Assembly: GCF_019091455.1 (NCBI RefSeq)
Contig: NZ_JAGXJN010000035.1
Location: 67,442 to 101,841, forward strand
DNA length: 34,400 bases
Direction: 5' to 3'
Source of the DNA: Chitinophaga sp. GbtcB8
GTDB taxonomy: Bacteria; Bacteroidota; Bacteroidia; Chitinophagales; Chitinophagaceae
How positions within the stretch are numbered: position 1 is the first letter of the stretch; each line of letters starts with the position of its first letter. The position numbers and the translations under genes are program-made. A model generated the notes under the pieces. The model searched no databases and was not told where the DNA came from. It saw only the letters and a program-made list of their open reading frames with translations. Positions 1 to 8,360 of the stretch are shown here, piece by piece.

Positions 1-44
1 ACAATGGCCTCATGGGGGGAACAAAATAAAGGCCGGGGGGGAAG

Positions 45-127
45 GGGCAACGAAGCAATCACCTGATGGGCTGGAGTTTCCCTCTTCTCCCTTCCCACTG
101 TAGCCTCCTAGCTCCTCGCAATGACGC
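45..127. repeat. Possible remnant of a dispersed GTCATTGCGAG / GAAGCAATC intergenic repeat
   Basis: The plus strand carries CAACGAAGCAATC at about 48-60 and CTCCTCGCAATGACG at about 112-126. These two words are the end motifs of a small palindromic repeat known from intergenic DNA of many bacteria (GTCATTGCGAGG on one side, GAAGCAATC on the other). About 50 bases of GC-rich, polypyrimidine-like sequence lie between them. No gene is seen in positions 1-162. The assignment rests on recognition of the two words only. Confidence 0.4.
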
Positions 128-162
128 ACCGCTGCATTCAATTCGTAATTGATAATTTATAA

Positions 163-2304
163 TTACTTCATGCTCATTCCAAGATTATACATTGTAAACG
201 CCCACACATCCGTTGCCTCATCTATCTGTTTGGAGGTAGGCTTGCCCGCGCCGTGCCCGGCCTGCGTTTCAATGCGTATCAGTGTAGGATTAGGCCCCTT
301 TTGTGCAGCCTGCAAAGTAGCCGCAAACTTAAAGGAGTGCGCCGGTACCACACGGTCGTCATGGTCTGCGGTGGTAACTAACGTAGCCGGGTATGCGGTG
401 CCGGGTTTCAGGTTATGCAGGGGTGAATACCTGATCAGGTAGTTGAACTGCTCCGGCTTATCGCTGCTGCCATACTCCACTACCCAGGCCCAGCCAATGG
501 TGAATTTCTGGTAGCGCAGCATATCCATTACCCCCACTGCCGGCAGGGCCACTTTAAACAGGTCGGGCCGCTGGGTCATACAGGCGCCTATGAGCAGGCC
601 GCCGTTAGATCCGCCGCGGATGGCAATACGGGAAGGCTGGGTGTACTTTTCTTTTACCAGGTATTCTGCAGCGCCAATAAAATCATCGAACACATTTTGC
701 TTATGTTCCAGCATACCGGCCTTGTGCCAGGCTTCCCCATACTCGCTGCCGCCGCGCAGGTTCACTACCGCGTAAATGCCGCCCTGCTCCATAAAGAACA
801 GGTTGGATACATTGAAGCCCGGCGTCATGGGAATATTAAAACCGCCATAACCATATAACAATACCGGGTTGTTGCCATCCAGCTGTATGCCTTTTTTATA
901 GGAAAGGAATATGGGCACTTTTGCGCCATCCTTACTGTTAAAGAACACCTGTCTGGTTTCATACTCCTCGGGGTTGAACTGCACTACCGGCTTATTGTAC
1001 AGGGTAGATTGGCCGCTGGTTATATCATACTTATAAATGGTGCCAGGTGTGGTAAAAGAGGTAAAGGAATAGAACAGGAACTTCTCATCCATCTTACCGG
1101 AAAAGCCGGTGATAGTGCCAATACCGGGTAAGGACACTGCCTGCTCTGTTACTTTGCCGGGCGCTTTTTTATAGTCGTACCGGTATATTTGTTCAGCAGC
1201 GTCTTTCAGGTAGCTGGCAAACAGGTAACCGCCGCCGGTGCCGGCGCTCACCAGCACTTCCGGTTTTTCGGCCACTATGGTTTGCCAGTGCTCTTTTTCA
1301 GGATGCTGCGGGTCTATCAGCACTATCTTATAGTTCGGCGCATCATGATTGGTACGCACCAGCAGCTTACCGCCAACATTATCAATTACATCCGGCTCAT
1401 ATTCAAAACCCTTTATCAGTATTTTGAAATCCTTCTGGCTGGCATCCTGCAGATCGCGGTACTGTATTTCCCCGCCGGATGTACCTTCTGAGGTATGCAA
1501 TATCAGGAAACGTTCATCTTCCGTAACAGAAACGCCGGCATTGCGCAGCGGGTGCTCTTTATCCACATACACCAGCTCATCCTGCTCCTGCGGGGTGCCC
1601 AGCTTATGATAGTACACTTTATGGAACTCGTTCTTTTTAGACAGGCGGTTCTGTTCATCCGGCGCATCATAACGGCTGTAATAGAACCCGTTCCCTTTCC
1701 AGGAAATGCCGCTGAACTTGATCCAGTCCAGCTTATCAGAAGCAGGCTCTTTGGTAGCTACGTTCATTACAAACGCCTGCTGCCAGTCAGAACCTGCGCT
1801 GGACAACAGGTAAGCGGCATATTTGTGGTCTTTGGAAAACTCTATGCCGCCAAGGGCAGTAGTGCCGGTGGCGGATAGCTTATTAGGGTCCAGGAATACC
1901 TCCGGCGCGCCTTCCAGCCCCTTTCGGCGGTATAATACGGCCTGGTTCTGCAAACCATCGTTCTTATAGAAATAAAAGTACTCTCCTTCCCGGAAAGGCG
2001 CCCCTGTTTTGGGATAGTTCCACAGGGTAGAAAGGCGCTGGCGGATGGCTTCCCGGAAAGGGATCTTAGCCAGGTAAGCCTGCGTTACCTTGTTCTGCTC
2101 CTGCACCCAGGCTTTGGTGGCTTCGCTATGGTCATCTTCCAGCCAGCGGTAAGGATCTGGTACTTTCGTGCCATGATAATCATCTACAGTATCTGTTTTT
2201 TGTGTAACCGGGTAAATGAGCCCCGGTGCCTCCTGTGCCACGGCACTGCCTGTTAAAATGCTCATATAAAATATCGGAATAGATCTATAAATCTTTTTTA
2301 GCAT
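163..2304 (-). CDS. Secreted prolyl oligopeptidase (peptidase family S9A)
   Basis: A 713-residue serine peptidase expected to cleave short proline-containing peptides after proline. The N-terminus has a basic start, a hydrophobic stretch and a VAQ cleavage-type end near residue 24, so a periplasmic enzyme is likely. The N-terminal propeller region begins with DPYRWLED, typical of the family. The C-terminal hydrolase domain shows the nucleophile motif GGSNGG with Ser566, an Asp at 649-650 in ADHDDRVVP and His684 in AGHGAG. The spacing and total length match classical prolyl oligopeptidases (about 710 residues). The gene is divergent from pfkA across a 171-base gap. The start at 2304 is the only one that keeps the signal peptide. 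Confidence 0.93.
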   Translation of the reverse strand: MLKKIYRSIPIFYMSILTGSAVAQEAPGLIYPVTQKTDTVDDYHGTKVPDPYRWLEDDHSEATKAWVQEQNKVTQAYLAKIPFREAIRQRLSTLWNYPKTGAPFREGEYFYFYKNDGLQNQAVLYRRKGLEGAPEVFLDPNKLSATGTTALGGIEFSKDHKYAAYLLSSAGSDWQQAFVMNVATKEPASDKLDWIKFSGISWKGNGFYYSRYDAPDEQNRLSKKNEFHKVYYHKLGTPQEQDELVYVDKEHPLRNAGVSVTEDERFLILHTSEGTSGGEIQYRDLQDASQKDFKILIKGFEYEPDVIDNVGGKLLVRTNHDAPNYKIVLIDPQHPEKEHWQTIVAEKPEVLVSAGTGGGYLFASYLKDAAEQIYRYDYKKAPGKVTEQAVSLPGIGTITGFSGKMDEKFLFYSFTSFTTPGTIYKYDITSGQSTLYNKPVVQFNPEEYETRQVFFNSKDGAKVPIFLSYKKGIQLDGNNPVLLYGYGGFNIPMTPGFNVSNLFFMEQGGIYAVVNLRGGSEYGEAWHKAGMLEHKQNVFDDFIGAAEYLVKEKYTQPSRIAIRGGSNGGLLIGACMTQRPDLFKVALPAVGVMDMLRYQKFTIGWAWVVEYGSSDKPEQFNYLIRYSPLHNLKPGTAYPATLVTTADHDDRVVPAHSFKFAATLQAAQKGPNPTLIRIETQAGHGAGKPTSKQIDEATDVWAFTMYNLGMSMK

Positions 2305-2402
2305 GTCTGACTTTTTTGTAAAAAATTCCGGCTTTGATTAACTAAAGTTGAAAATTTAGGTTATTTCATCTAATATCTGTTAGGAAACAAAATCCAAAAT
2401 GT

Positions 2403-2410
2403 TATTTTTG
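2403..2410 (+). promoter_or_regulatory. Candidate -7 box of the pfkA-pyk promoter
   Basis: TATTTTTG matches the Bacteroidota -7 consensus TAnnTTTG and lies 66 bases before the pfkA start. The expected -33 TTG is not clear (only TGTTAG near 2376-2381), so the call is tentative. Confidence 0.4.
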
Positions 2411-2475
2411 TGCGCCCTTTTGGTGTTTTTTTAACAAACCAAATAACCACTGGGAAGATAAATATTATATCCTGA

Positions 2476-3453
2476 ATGAAAAAAGTGAACAACATTGCAG
2501 TTCTTACTTCCGGCGGAGATGCCCCAGGCATGAATGCAGCAGTAAGAGCCGTGGTAAGAACAGGTATTTACCATCAGATGAATGTCTATGGCGTCATGTA
2601 TGGGTACCGGGGAATGGTAAAGAACGAGATTCTTCCTATGGAGTCCAAATCAGTGGCTAACATCATTCAACGCGGGGGCACTATTCTTAAAACCGCCCGT
2701 TGCATGGAGTTCTACGAACCGGAAGGCCGCCAGAAAGCCTACGAGAACCTGAAAAAGCATAATATTGACGGGCTGATCGTGATCGGGGGCGACGGATCTT
2801 TTAAAGGAGCACAAAAATTCTCTCAGGAATACGATATTCCCTGCATAGGCTTACCCGGCACCATTGATAAGGATATTGCCGGCACCGATTTCACCATCGG
2901 GTTTGATACAGCCGTAAATACCGCCATTGATGCAATTGATAAGATACGCGATACCGCCGACGCGCACGACCGCCTCTTTATAATTGAGGTAATGGGACGC
3001 GATGCCGGTTATATTGCCCTGCACAGTGGTATCGCCACTGGTGCGGAACATATCATGATGCCAGAGCATAAAGCCGAGGTAGAAGATATTATTGCAGACC
3101 TGCAGGCTAATGAGCGCCGCAAAAAGCTGGTGAACCTGATCGTAGTAGCAGAAGGCCATGAAACCGGGGCCAATGAGGTAGCCAATATGATCAAACACCG
3201 CTTACCCAATGCAGATACCCGGGTATGTATCCTGGGCCATATCCAAAGGGGCGGTACCCCCACCTGCCAGGACCGTATCCTGGCCAGCCGTATGGGTTAT
3301 GCAGCCGTAAATGCACTGATAGAAGGCACCTACAACGTAATGGTTGGCATTGTAAATAACAAGATCCACTATACCCCGCTGGACCATGCCGTTAAGGCCA
3401 AAGAAGAAATGGACACGGACTGGGTTAAAATGTGTAAAATACTAGCGAGTTAA
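2476..3453 (+). CDS. pfkA: ATP-dependent 6-phosphofructokinase
   Basis: Phosphorylates fructose 6-phosphate to fructose 1,6-bisphosphate in glycolysis. The 325-residue length is standard for bacterial PfkA. Visible motifs are the N-terminal glycine-rich TSGGDAPGMN (11-20), GGDGS (104-108) and PGTIDKD with the catalytic Asp131. Gly at the fourth position of GGDGS, and Gly rather than Lys in PGTID, are the residues known to mark ATP-dependent rather than pyrophosphate-dependent enzymes. Pyruvate kinase starts 10 bases after the stop, so the two irreversible glycolytic steps are almost certainly co-transcribed. Confidence 0.96.
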   Translation: MKKVNNIAVLTSGGDAPGMNAAVRAVVRTGIYHQMNVYGVMYGYRGMVKNEILPMESKSVANIIQRGGTILKTARCMEFYEPEGRQKAYENLKKHNIDGLIVIGGDGSFKGAQKFSQEYDIPCIGLPGTIDKDIAGTDFTIGFDTAVNTAIDAIDKIRDTADAHDRLFIIEVMGRDAGYIALHSGIATGAEHIMMPEHKAEVEDIIADLQANERRKKLVNLIVVAEGHETGANEVANMIKHRLPNADTRVCILGHIQRGGTPTCQDRILASRMGYAAVNALIEGTYNVMVGIVNNKIHYTPLDHAVKAKEEMDTDWVKMCKILAS

Positions 3454-3463
3454 AAATAAGTTT

Positions 3464-4954
3464 ATGAGTACAAAGGATTTATCCAAATATTATCACAAGC
3501 AGATGGATCATGAGGCATCCAGAGAACATTCCACGCACAAAACTAAAATTGTTGCCACGGTTGGTCCCGCCTGCGATACCTATGAAAAATTGCTGGCGCT
3601 GGTACAAGCTGGTGTGAATGTGTTCCGTTTGAACTTTTCACATGGTGCGCATGAAGACAAAGCGCGCATCATTGGCCACATCCGCCAGATCAACCAAACG
3701 GAGCCTTACAATGTGGCCATCCTGGCCGATCTGCAAGGTCCCAAGCTGCGTGTAGGCGAAATTGAGAATAACGCGCTGCCCCTGAGAGCAGGTGATATCC
3801 TCACTTTTGTGAACGAGAAAGTAGTAGGCAACATGGAGCGCATCTATGTTTCTTACGAAAACTTGCACCGTGATATTAAACCGGGTCAGAAGATCCTGCT
3901 GGATGATGGTAAGATCGAAACCGTTGTAAAGGAAATTACACCTGCCGGTGAGATCAAAGCAGAAGTAAGCCTGCCTGGTGTACTGTCTTCCAAAAAAGGT
4001 TTTAACCTGCCGGATACCAAGGTAGCCCTGCCGGCTTTAACAGACAAAGACCTGGTAGACCTGGAATTTATCATTGACCATGAATGTGACTGGGTAGCCC
4101 TTTCCTTTGTGCGCGATGTAAAAGACCTTACCTACCTGCGCAGCAAGCTGAAAGCCCGCGATTCCAAGATCAAGATCATTTCTAAAATAGAAAAGCCGGA
4201 AGCTATCGAGAATCTCAAAGAGATCATCTGGGAAAGCGACGGCGTAATGATTGCCCGCGGTGATCTGGGCGTGGAGCTGCCCGTAGAGCAGATCCCCATG
4301 ATCCAGAAAGATATTATCCGTAAATGTATCCACCGCGCTAAACCGGTGATCGTAGCTACCCAGATGATGGAGAGCATGATAGACCGTACACGCCCCAACC
4401 GTAGTGAAATTACGGATGTGGCCAACGCAGTGCTGGAAGGCGCCGATGCAGTAATGCTGAGCGGCGAAACCGCTACCGGTCAGTTCCCGGTACTGGTGAT
4501 CCAGACCATGAAAAAGATCATTGCTGAAGTAGAGAAGGAAGATATCATTTACAACCGTAACCTGATCCCTCACCGTCACTCTGCCACCTTCCTGAGCGAT
4601 GCCCTGTGCTACAACGCCTGTAAGATAGCAGAAGACCTGGATGCAGATGCCCTCATTGGTATGACGCAGAGCGGCTACACCGGCTTTATGCTGAGCAGCT
4701 ACCGCCCGCGCTCTCCGCTGTACATCTTCACCAAGGAAAGGTCGCTGGTAAACCAGCTGAGCCTGAGCTGGGGTGTACGCGCCTTCTACTATGCAGAAGA
4801 GAACAGCCTGGACGATATTATCCAGGACCAGATCAACATCCTGAAGGAAAGAGGTTTCCTGTCAAAGGAAGATATTGTGGTGAACACCGGCAGCACCCCT
4901 GTAAAGGAACACCTGCCCACCAACATATTAAAGATCACCCGGGTGCAGGATTAA
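3464..4954 (+). CDS. pyk: Pyruvate kinase
   Basis: Converts phosphoenolpyruvate and ADP to pyruvate and ATP, the last step of glycolysis. The 496-residue protein starts its barrel with TKIVATVGPA and FRLNFSHG (Asn57, Ser59, His60). It has the catalytic Lys241 in SKIEKPE, the metal site ARGDLGVE (Asp267) and the long signature ESMIDRTRPNRSEITDVANA followed by EGADAVMLSGETATG. A C-terminal domain is present, with no phosphotransferase-type extension. It follows pfkA in a tight operon and ends at a strong terminator hairpin. Confidence 0.96.
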   Translation: MSTKDLSKYYHKQMDHEASREHSTHKTKIVATVGPACDTYEKLLALVQAGVNVFRLNFSHGAHEDKARIIGHIRQINQTEPYNVAILADLQGPKLRVGEIENNALPLRAGDILTFVNEKVVGNMERIYVSYENLHRDIKPGQKILLDDGKIETVVKEITPAGEIKAEVSLPGVLSSKKGFNLPDTKVALPALTDKDLVDLEFIIDHECDWVALSFVRDVKDLTYLRSKLKARDSKIKIISKIEKPEAIENLKEIIWESDGVMIARGDLGVELPVEQIPMIQKDIIRKCIHRAKPVIVATQMMESMIDRTRPNRSEITDVANAVLEGADAVMLSGETATGQFPVLVIQTMKKIIAEVEKEDIIYNRNLIPHRHSATFLSDALCYNACKIAEDLDADALIGMTQSGYTGFMLSSYRPRSPLYIFTKERSLVNQLSLSWGVRAFYYAEENSLDDIIQDQINILKERGFLSKEDIVVNTGSTPVKEHLPTNILKITRVQD

Positions 4955-4982
4955 GCGCCTGGCTAAGCATAACATTCAGAAG

Positions 4983-5013
4983 GAGGAACGGCTTTTGCTG
5001 TTCCTCTTTTTTT
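4983..5013 (+). terminator. Intrinsic terminator of pfkA-pyk
   Basis: GAGGAACGGC (4983-4992) pairs with GCTGTTCCTC (4997-5006) across a TTTT loop, with one G-T pair, and is followed by seven T. It lies 28 bases after the pyk stop. Confidence 0.85.
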
Positions 5014-5027
5014 ATGAACTACATTTG
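4994..5027 (+). promoter_or_regulatory. Candidate promoter of the aldehyde dehydrogenase gene, nested in the pyk terminator
   Basis: TACATTTG at 5020-5027 is a full match to the -7 consensus TAnnTTTG. TTTG at 4994-4997, inside the terminator hairpin, could be the -33 element, with a 22-base spacer, slightly longer than usual. Transcription would start near 5033, just before the ATG at 5046. Confidence 0.5.
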
Positions 5028-5045
5028 ATCTTTAAACCTTTTCAT

Positions 5046-6404
5046 ATGGGTAACTTCAAAAGCGTGTACCCTTACACGCAGGAAACCATAGCTGAATATG
5101 AAGCGCACACCAAAGAGCAGATAGCAGCACTGTTAGCCAAAGGCCACGCCACTTACCGCCAGCTTGGGCAAATACCATTACAGCAACGTTGCGACTGGAT
5201 GCTGAAAGCCGCAGCCCTGCTGAAAGAGCAGGTAACGGAGCATGCTACCGTTATTACCCGGGAAATGGGTAAAACGTTGAAAGAAGCCAAAGCAGAAGTA
5301 TTAAAATGCGCCGCCAGCGCAGAATATTATGCGCAGAATATTGCAGCCATGCTGCAGCCCAAACCCCTTAATTCCGACGCCAGCAAGAGTTACGCGCTAT
5401 ACCAGCCCAAAGGCATTATACTGGCTATAATGCCCTGGAATTTCCCTTACTGGCAGGTGTTCCGCTTTGCCCTTCCCAACCTGCTGGCAGGCAATACCGG
5501 GCTGCTGAAACATGCCAGCAATGTAAGCGGCTGTGCGCTGGCCATTGAAAAGCTGTTCCTGCAGGCCGGTTTCCCGGAAGGAGCCTTCCAGGCCGTACTG
5601 GTAAATTCCAAAGACATTGAGCCCATTATAGCCGACGACCGTGTACAGGGCGTAACCCTTACCGGCAGCACACCAGCGGGTATGAGCGTAGCGCAGCTGG
5701 CCGGCAAATACATTAAAAAGAGCGTACTGGAATTAGGCGGCAGCGATCCCTTTGTGGTGCTGAAAGATGCCGACCTGGAAGCCGCTGCCGCCATAGCAGT
5801 AAAGGCGCGTATGCAAAACGCCGGCCAGTCATGCATTGCAGCCAAACGCTGGATAGTGGAAAGCGCTGTTGCAGAGGAATTTACGCATAAGGTAACCGGC
5901 ATGCTGCAAAAAATGCAGCAGGGTGATCCCTTTGCGGAAAACACAGAAATGGGACCTATGGCCCGCCCCGACCTGGCAGAAGGCCTGGCCAAACAATTAC
6001 AGCAAACCATACAGCAGGGCGGCAGGCTGCTTACCGGCGGACAGTATGAGGGCTGCAACTTTACCCCTACCCTGCTCACTAACATAGAGGCTCATATGAC
6101 GGCTTTTGAGGAAGAAACCTTTGGCCCGCTGGCCGCCATTATTATTGCCACAGATGAGCAGCAGGCCATTACCCTGGCTAACCACCCCACTTTTGGCTTA
6201 GGGGCTGCCTTGTGGAGCAAAGACCTGGAAAAGGCTGCCCGCCTGGCCACACAAATAGAAAGCGGTAACGTGTACATAAACGATATGGTGCATTCAGATG
6301 CCCGCCTGCCTTTTGGCGGCATTAAACAATCCGGTTACGGGCGGGAGCTGGCTGCCGAAGGCACACACGAGTTCCTGAATATCAAAACAGTGTACATCAA
6401 ATAG
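5046..6404 (+). CDS. NAD(P)-dependent aldehyde dehydrogenase, succinate-semialdehyde dehydrogenase-like
   Basis: Oxidises an aldehyde to its acid; the closest recognised type is succinate-semialdehyde dehydrogenase, but the substrate cannot be fixed by eye. With the start at 5046 the protein has 452 residues and begins MGNFKSVYPYTQE. It shows the cofactor and substrate motifs AIMPWNFPYWQ and TGSTPAG, the general base Glu229 in LELGGSDPF and the nucleophile Cys263 in NAGQSCIAAKR. The 34-residue Glu-Cys spacing equals that of the family. An in-frame ATG at 4995 is rejected because it lies inside the pyk terminator and before a perfect -7 box at 5020. Confidence 0.9.
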   Translation: MGNFKSVYPYTQETIAEYEAHTKEQIAALLAKGHATYRQLGQIPLQQRCDWMLKAAALLKEQVTEHATVITREMGKTLKEAKAEVLKCAASAEYYAQNIAAMLQPKPLNSDASKSYALYQPKGIILAIMPWNFPYWQVFRFALPNLLAGNTGLLKHASNVSGCALAIEKLFLQAGFPEGAFQAVLVNSKDIEPIIADDRVQGVTLTGSTPAGMSVAQLAGKYIKKSVLELGGSDPFVVLKDADLEAAAAIAVKARMQNAGQSCIAAKRWIVESAVAEEFTHKVTGMLQKMQQGDPFAENTEMGPMARPDLAEGLAKQLQQTIQQGGRLLTGGQYEGCNFTPTLLTNIEAHMTAFEEETFGPLAAIIIATDEQQAITLANHPTFGLGAALWSKDLEKAARLATQIESGNVYINDMVHSDARLPFGGIKQSGYGRELAAEGTHEFLNIKTVYIK

Positions 6405-6421
6405 CACAGCGCAGGTTAAAT

Positions 6422-6463
6422 GATAGCCGGAACGGGTAGCAGCCTTTTCCGGCTATCCTTTTT
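6422..6463 (+). terminator. Intrinsic terminator after the aldehyde dehydrogenase gene
   Basis: GATAGCCGGAA (6422-6432) pairs perfectly with TTCCGGCTATC (6447-6457). A 14-base loop separates the arms, and CTTTTT follows. It lies 18 bases after the stop codon. Confidence 0.85.
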
Positions 6464-6543
6464 ACAATAGGATATATGGTCCAAGTATTCTAACTTCATC
6501 CCCTCATTTTAATTAAGCAACCCAGGCTGCTTCCCAATTAACT

Positions 6544-7494
6544 ATGAAACAACAGACTAAACCAACGCGTTATTCGCCTTACATCACCATCAGCAGGGAA
6601 GAATGGGCCCGGCAAAGAGATGATGCCGCCTTAGTGTTTGAGAATGACATTTCCAAGCTGCAGGGCCTCAATGAGCCACTTACATCAGAAGAGGTGCTGG
6701 CCATATACTTACCGCTGGCCCGCTTATTAAACCTGCATGTAACAGCCGCGCAACAGCTACACACCACTACCAACAGGTTCCTGAATAATCATACGCATAA
6801 AGTACCTTACATTATTGGTATTGCAGGCAGCGTAGCAGTGGGTAAAAGCACTACTGCGCGCGTGCTGCAGCGCTTACTGTCCGCCTACCCTAACCATACC
6901 CGGGTAGACCTGGTGACTACGGATGGTTTCCTATATCCCAACCGGGTGCTGGAACAAAAAGGACTCATGAACCGTAAAGGTTTCCCGGAGAGTTATGATA
7001 TCCGCAAGCTGATACAGTTCCTGGCCAATGTAAAATCAGGCATGGAAAAAGTAAGCGCACCTATTTACTCGCACCTGGAATATGATATTATTACAGAAGA
7101 GCAGCAGCAGATAGAATCACCGGATATTGTAATAGTAGAAGGCATTAACGTATTACAGGTAAGGAACCGTGAGCAGCGGGAGCCTGCTGTATTCGTATCT
7201 GACTTTTTCGATTTTTCCATTTATGTACATGCCGCAGAAAAAGATCTGCGCGAGTGGTACATTGCCCGCTTTGAATCGCTGCGCAGCACTGCTTTCCAGG
7301 ATCCGCACTCCTACTTTCACCGCTATGCACATCTGTCTGACAAAGAAACGGTGGAGATGGCTACGCACATCTGGAATGAGATCAACAAACCTAACCTGGA
7401 GCAAAATATTGAACCTACCCGTTACCGCGCCAGCCTTATTTTAGAAAAAGGCAGCCACCATTTTGTACAGTCCATACAGCTGCGTAAAACATAA
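6544..7494 (+). CDS. coaA: Pantothenate kinase, type I
   Basis: Phosphorylates pantothenate, the first and controlling step of coenzyme A synthesis. The 316 residues equal the length of the Escherichia coli enzyme. The N-terminus has the family pattern YSPYITISREEWA. The P-loop GSVAVGKS lies at 95-102 with Lys101, the same number as in E. coli. The downstream signature TTDGFLYPN and GLMNRKGFPESYD is characteristic of CoaA rather than of the unrelated type II and III enzymes. The gene stands alone between a strong upstream terminator and a complex palindromic stretch downstream. Confidence 0.95.
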   Translation: MKQQTKPTRYSPYITISREEWARQRDDAALVFENDISKLQGLNEPLTSEEVLAIYLPLARLLNLHVTAAQQLHTTTNRFLNNHTHKVPYIIGIAGSVAVGKSTTARVLQRLLSAYPNHTRVDLVTTDGFLYPNRVLEQKGLMNRKGFPESYDIRKLIQFLANVKSGMEKVSAPIYSHLEYDIITEEQQQIESPDIVIVEGINVLQVRNREQREPAVFVSDFFDFSIYVHAAEKDLREWYIARFESLRSTAFQDPHSYFHRYAHLSDKETVEMATHIWNEINKPNLEQNIEPTRYRASLILEKGSHHFVQSIQLRKT

Positions 7495-7658
7495 AAGAAT
7501 GTAAAATGTAAAATCATAAATGTAAAATATAAAAGTGGAATGCATCGAATAAGGGCTGCATTCCACTTTTACATTTATCTCGTTCATAAGTCTTTTAAAT
7601 GGTCTCTATGAACCTCCTTCGTCGGTTTAGCATTTTACATTTATGATTTTACATTCTT
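7495..7658. repeat. Nested inverted repeats in the coaA-tssD gap
   Basis: The outer left arm (7495-7528) and right arm (7632-7658) are inverted copies, the right arm reading ATTTTACATTTATGATTTT then ACATTCTT. The left arm differs only by a duplicated TGTAAAA. Inside lies a second perfect stem, AAAAGTGGAATGCA (7531-7544) with TGCATTCCACTTTT (7557-7570), loop 12. The inner stem followed by T-rich sequence could end coaA transcription. The rest of 7495-7790 holds only the tssD terminator. Confidence 0.8.
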
Positions 7659-7732
7659 CGAACTACGTATAACCATCGCAGTTATATTACTATTATTAGC
7701 TACGTACAAACACTTACGTCCGTTTGCACAAT

Positions 7733-7765
7733 AAAAAAAGGCCCCGGTTTGCACCGGAACCTTTT
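7733..7765 (-). terminator. Intrinsic terminator of tssD
   Basis: AAAAGG..CCGGT (7736-7748) pairs with ACCGG..CCTTTT (7753-7765), with a two-base internal mismatch and a TTGC loop. Read on the minus strand it ends in a run of seven U (7733-7739). It lies 26 bases after the tssD stop. Confidence 0.8.
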
Positions 7766-7790
7766 CCACTATTCATAATAGCTTAGGGGA

Positions 7791-8180
7791 TTATCCAACC
7801 CACTGATTGATGTGAGAACCATTGCCGGAAGCCAGTTCGCGGGCAGAAATGGTAAACGTGATCGTCATGGGGTTCGGATTGTCCGAATCAAAGTTTTCTT
7901 CAAACTTCACCAGGTAGCCTTCTTTAAAGGTTACAGTTTTCAGTTTGGAGTCGGAATCTCTTTTGTAAAAAGTGATGGTGCCATCTTTACGTTCAAAGTT
8001 GTTCACCATCCACTCAAAGAGATCAGTTTCGCCAGTTGATTCTACAGTCAAACGAATGCGGCCTCCGCGTGTAATGGCGGATGGGCGGCCTGTTGCATCA
8101 ACTTCTTGATTGAGATCGTAGCTGCAGTATTTTACAACATACTTTTTGCCAGCTACTTCAAACTCGGATTTGAAAGACAT
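7791..8180 (-). CDS. tssD: T6SSiii tube protein TssD (Hcp)
   Basis: Tube-forming subunit of the secretion needle, pushed out with the tip and bound effectors. The 129 residues are the family's usual size. The protein starts MSFKSEFEVAGKKY and has the recognised TssD features: ATGRPSAITRGG, LTVEST, the strongly conserved DLFEWMVN near 51-58, ITFYKRDS and FTISARE near the C-terminus. It is last in the tssG-N-K-O-D series, but a 180-base gap with a well-formed promoter and its own terminator suggest it is also made as a monocistronic, abundant message. By hand alignment it shares about 40% of positions with the second TssD at 23354. Confidence 0.92.
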   Translation of the reverse strand: MSFKSEFEVAGKKYVVKYCSYDLNQEVDATGRPSAITRGGRIRLTVESTGETDLFEWMVNNFERKDGTITFYKRDSDSKLKTVTFKEGYLVKFEENFDSDNPNPMTITFTISARELASGNGSHINQWVG

Positions 8181-8248
8181 GGGTTAAATGTTTAAGGTTA
8201 CCAAATAATTAAAAATACCTAAGAAGAAATAAGTAATTATATAAGCTT

Positions 8249-8279
8249 CAAAAGTAAAAGATAATCATTAAGTAGCCAA
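8249..8279 (-). promoter_or_regulatory. Promoter of tssD
   Basis: On the minus strand TTG (8277-8279), 20 bases, then TACTTTTG (8249-8256), a full match to TTG-N19/20-TAnnTTTG. The leader to the ATG at 8180 would be about 60 bases. It fits a separate, strong supply of tube protein. Confidence 0.6.
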
Positions 8280-8360
8280 GCATTGTTGCATCGTAAATGG
8301 ATATTTAACACATGTTGGTTTTATTAATTCATTTTTATTTCAATATGTTTTCAGGATGAA

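Noticed and set aside
4037..4579. A 180-codon frame antisense to pyk
   Set aside because: It lies wholly opposite a well-conserved enzyme core and has a translation rich in H, Y and F typical of antisense shadows.
4995..5045. Upstream start of the aldehyde dehydrogenase at 4995
   Set aside because: The extra 17 residues (MLFLFFYELHL...) are encoded by the pyk terminator T-run and the promoter region; the family start fits 5046.
5447..6085. A 212-codon frame antisense to the aldehyde dehydrogenase
   Set aside because: Serine-, cysteine- and proline-rich shadow of a conserved gene; no independent start signal.
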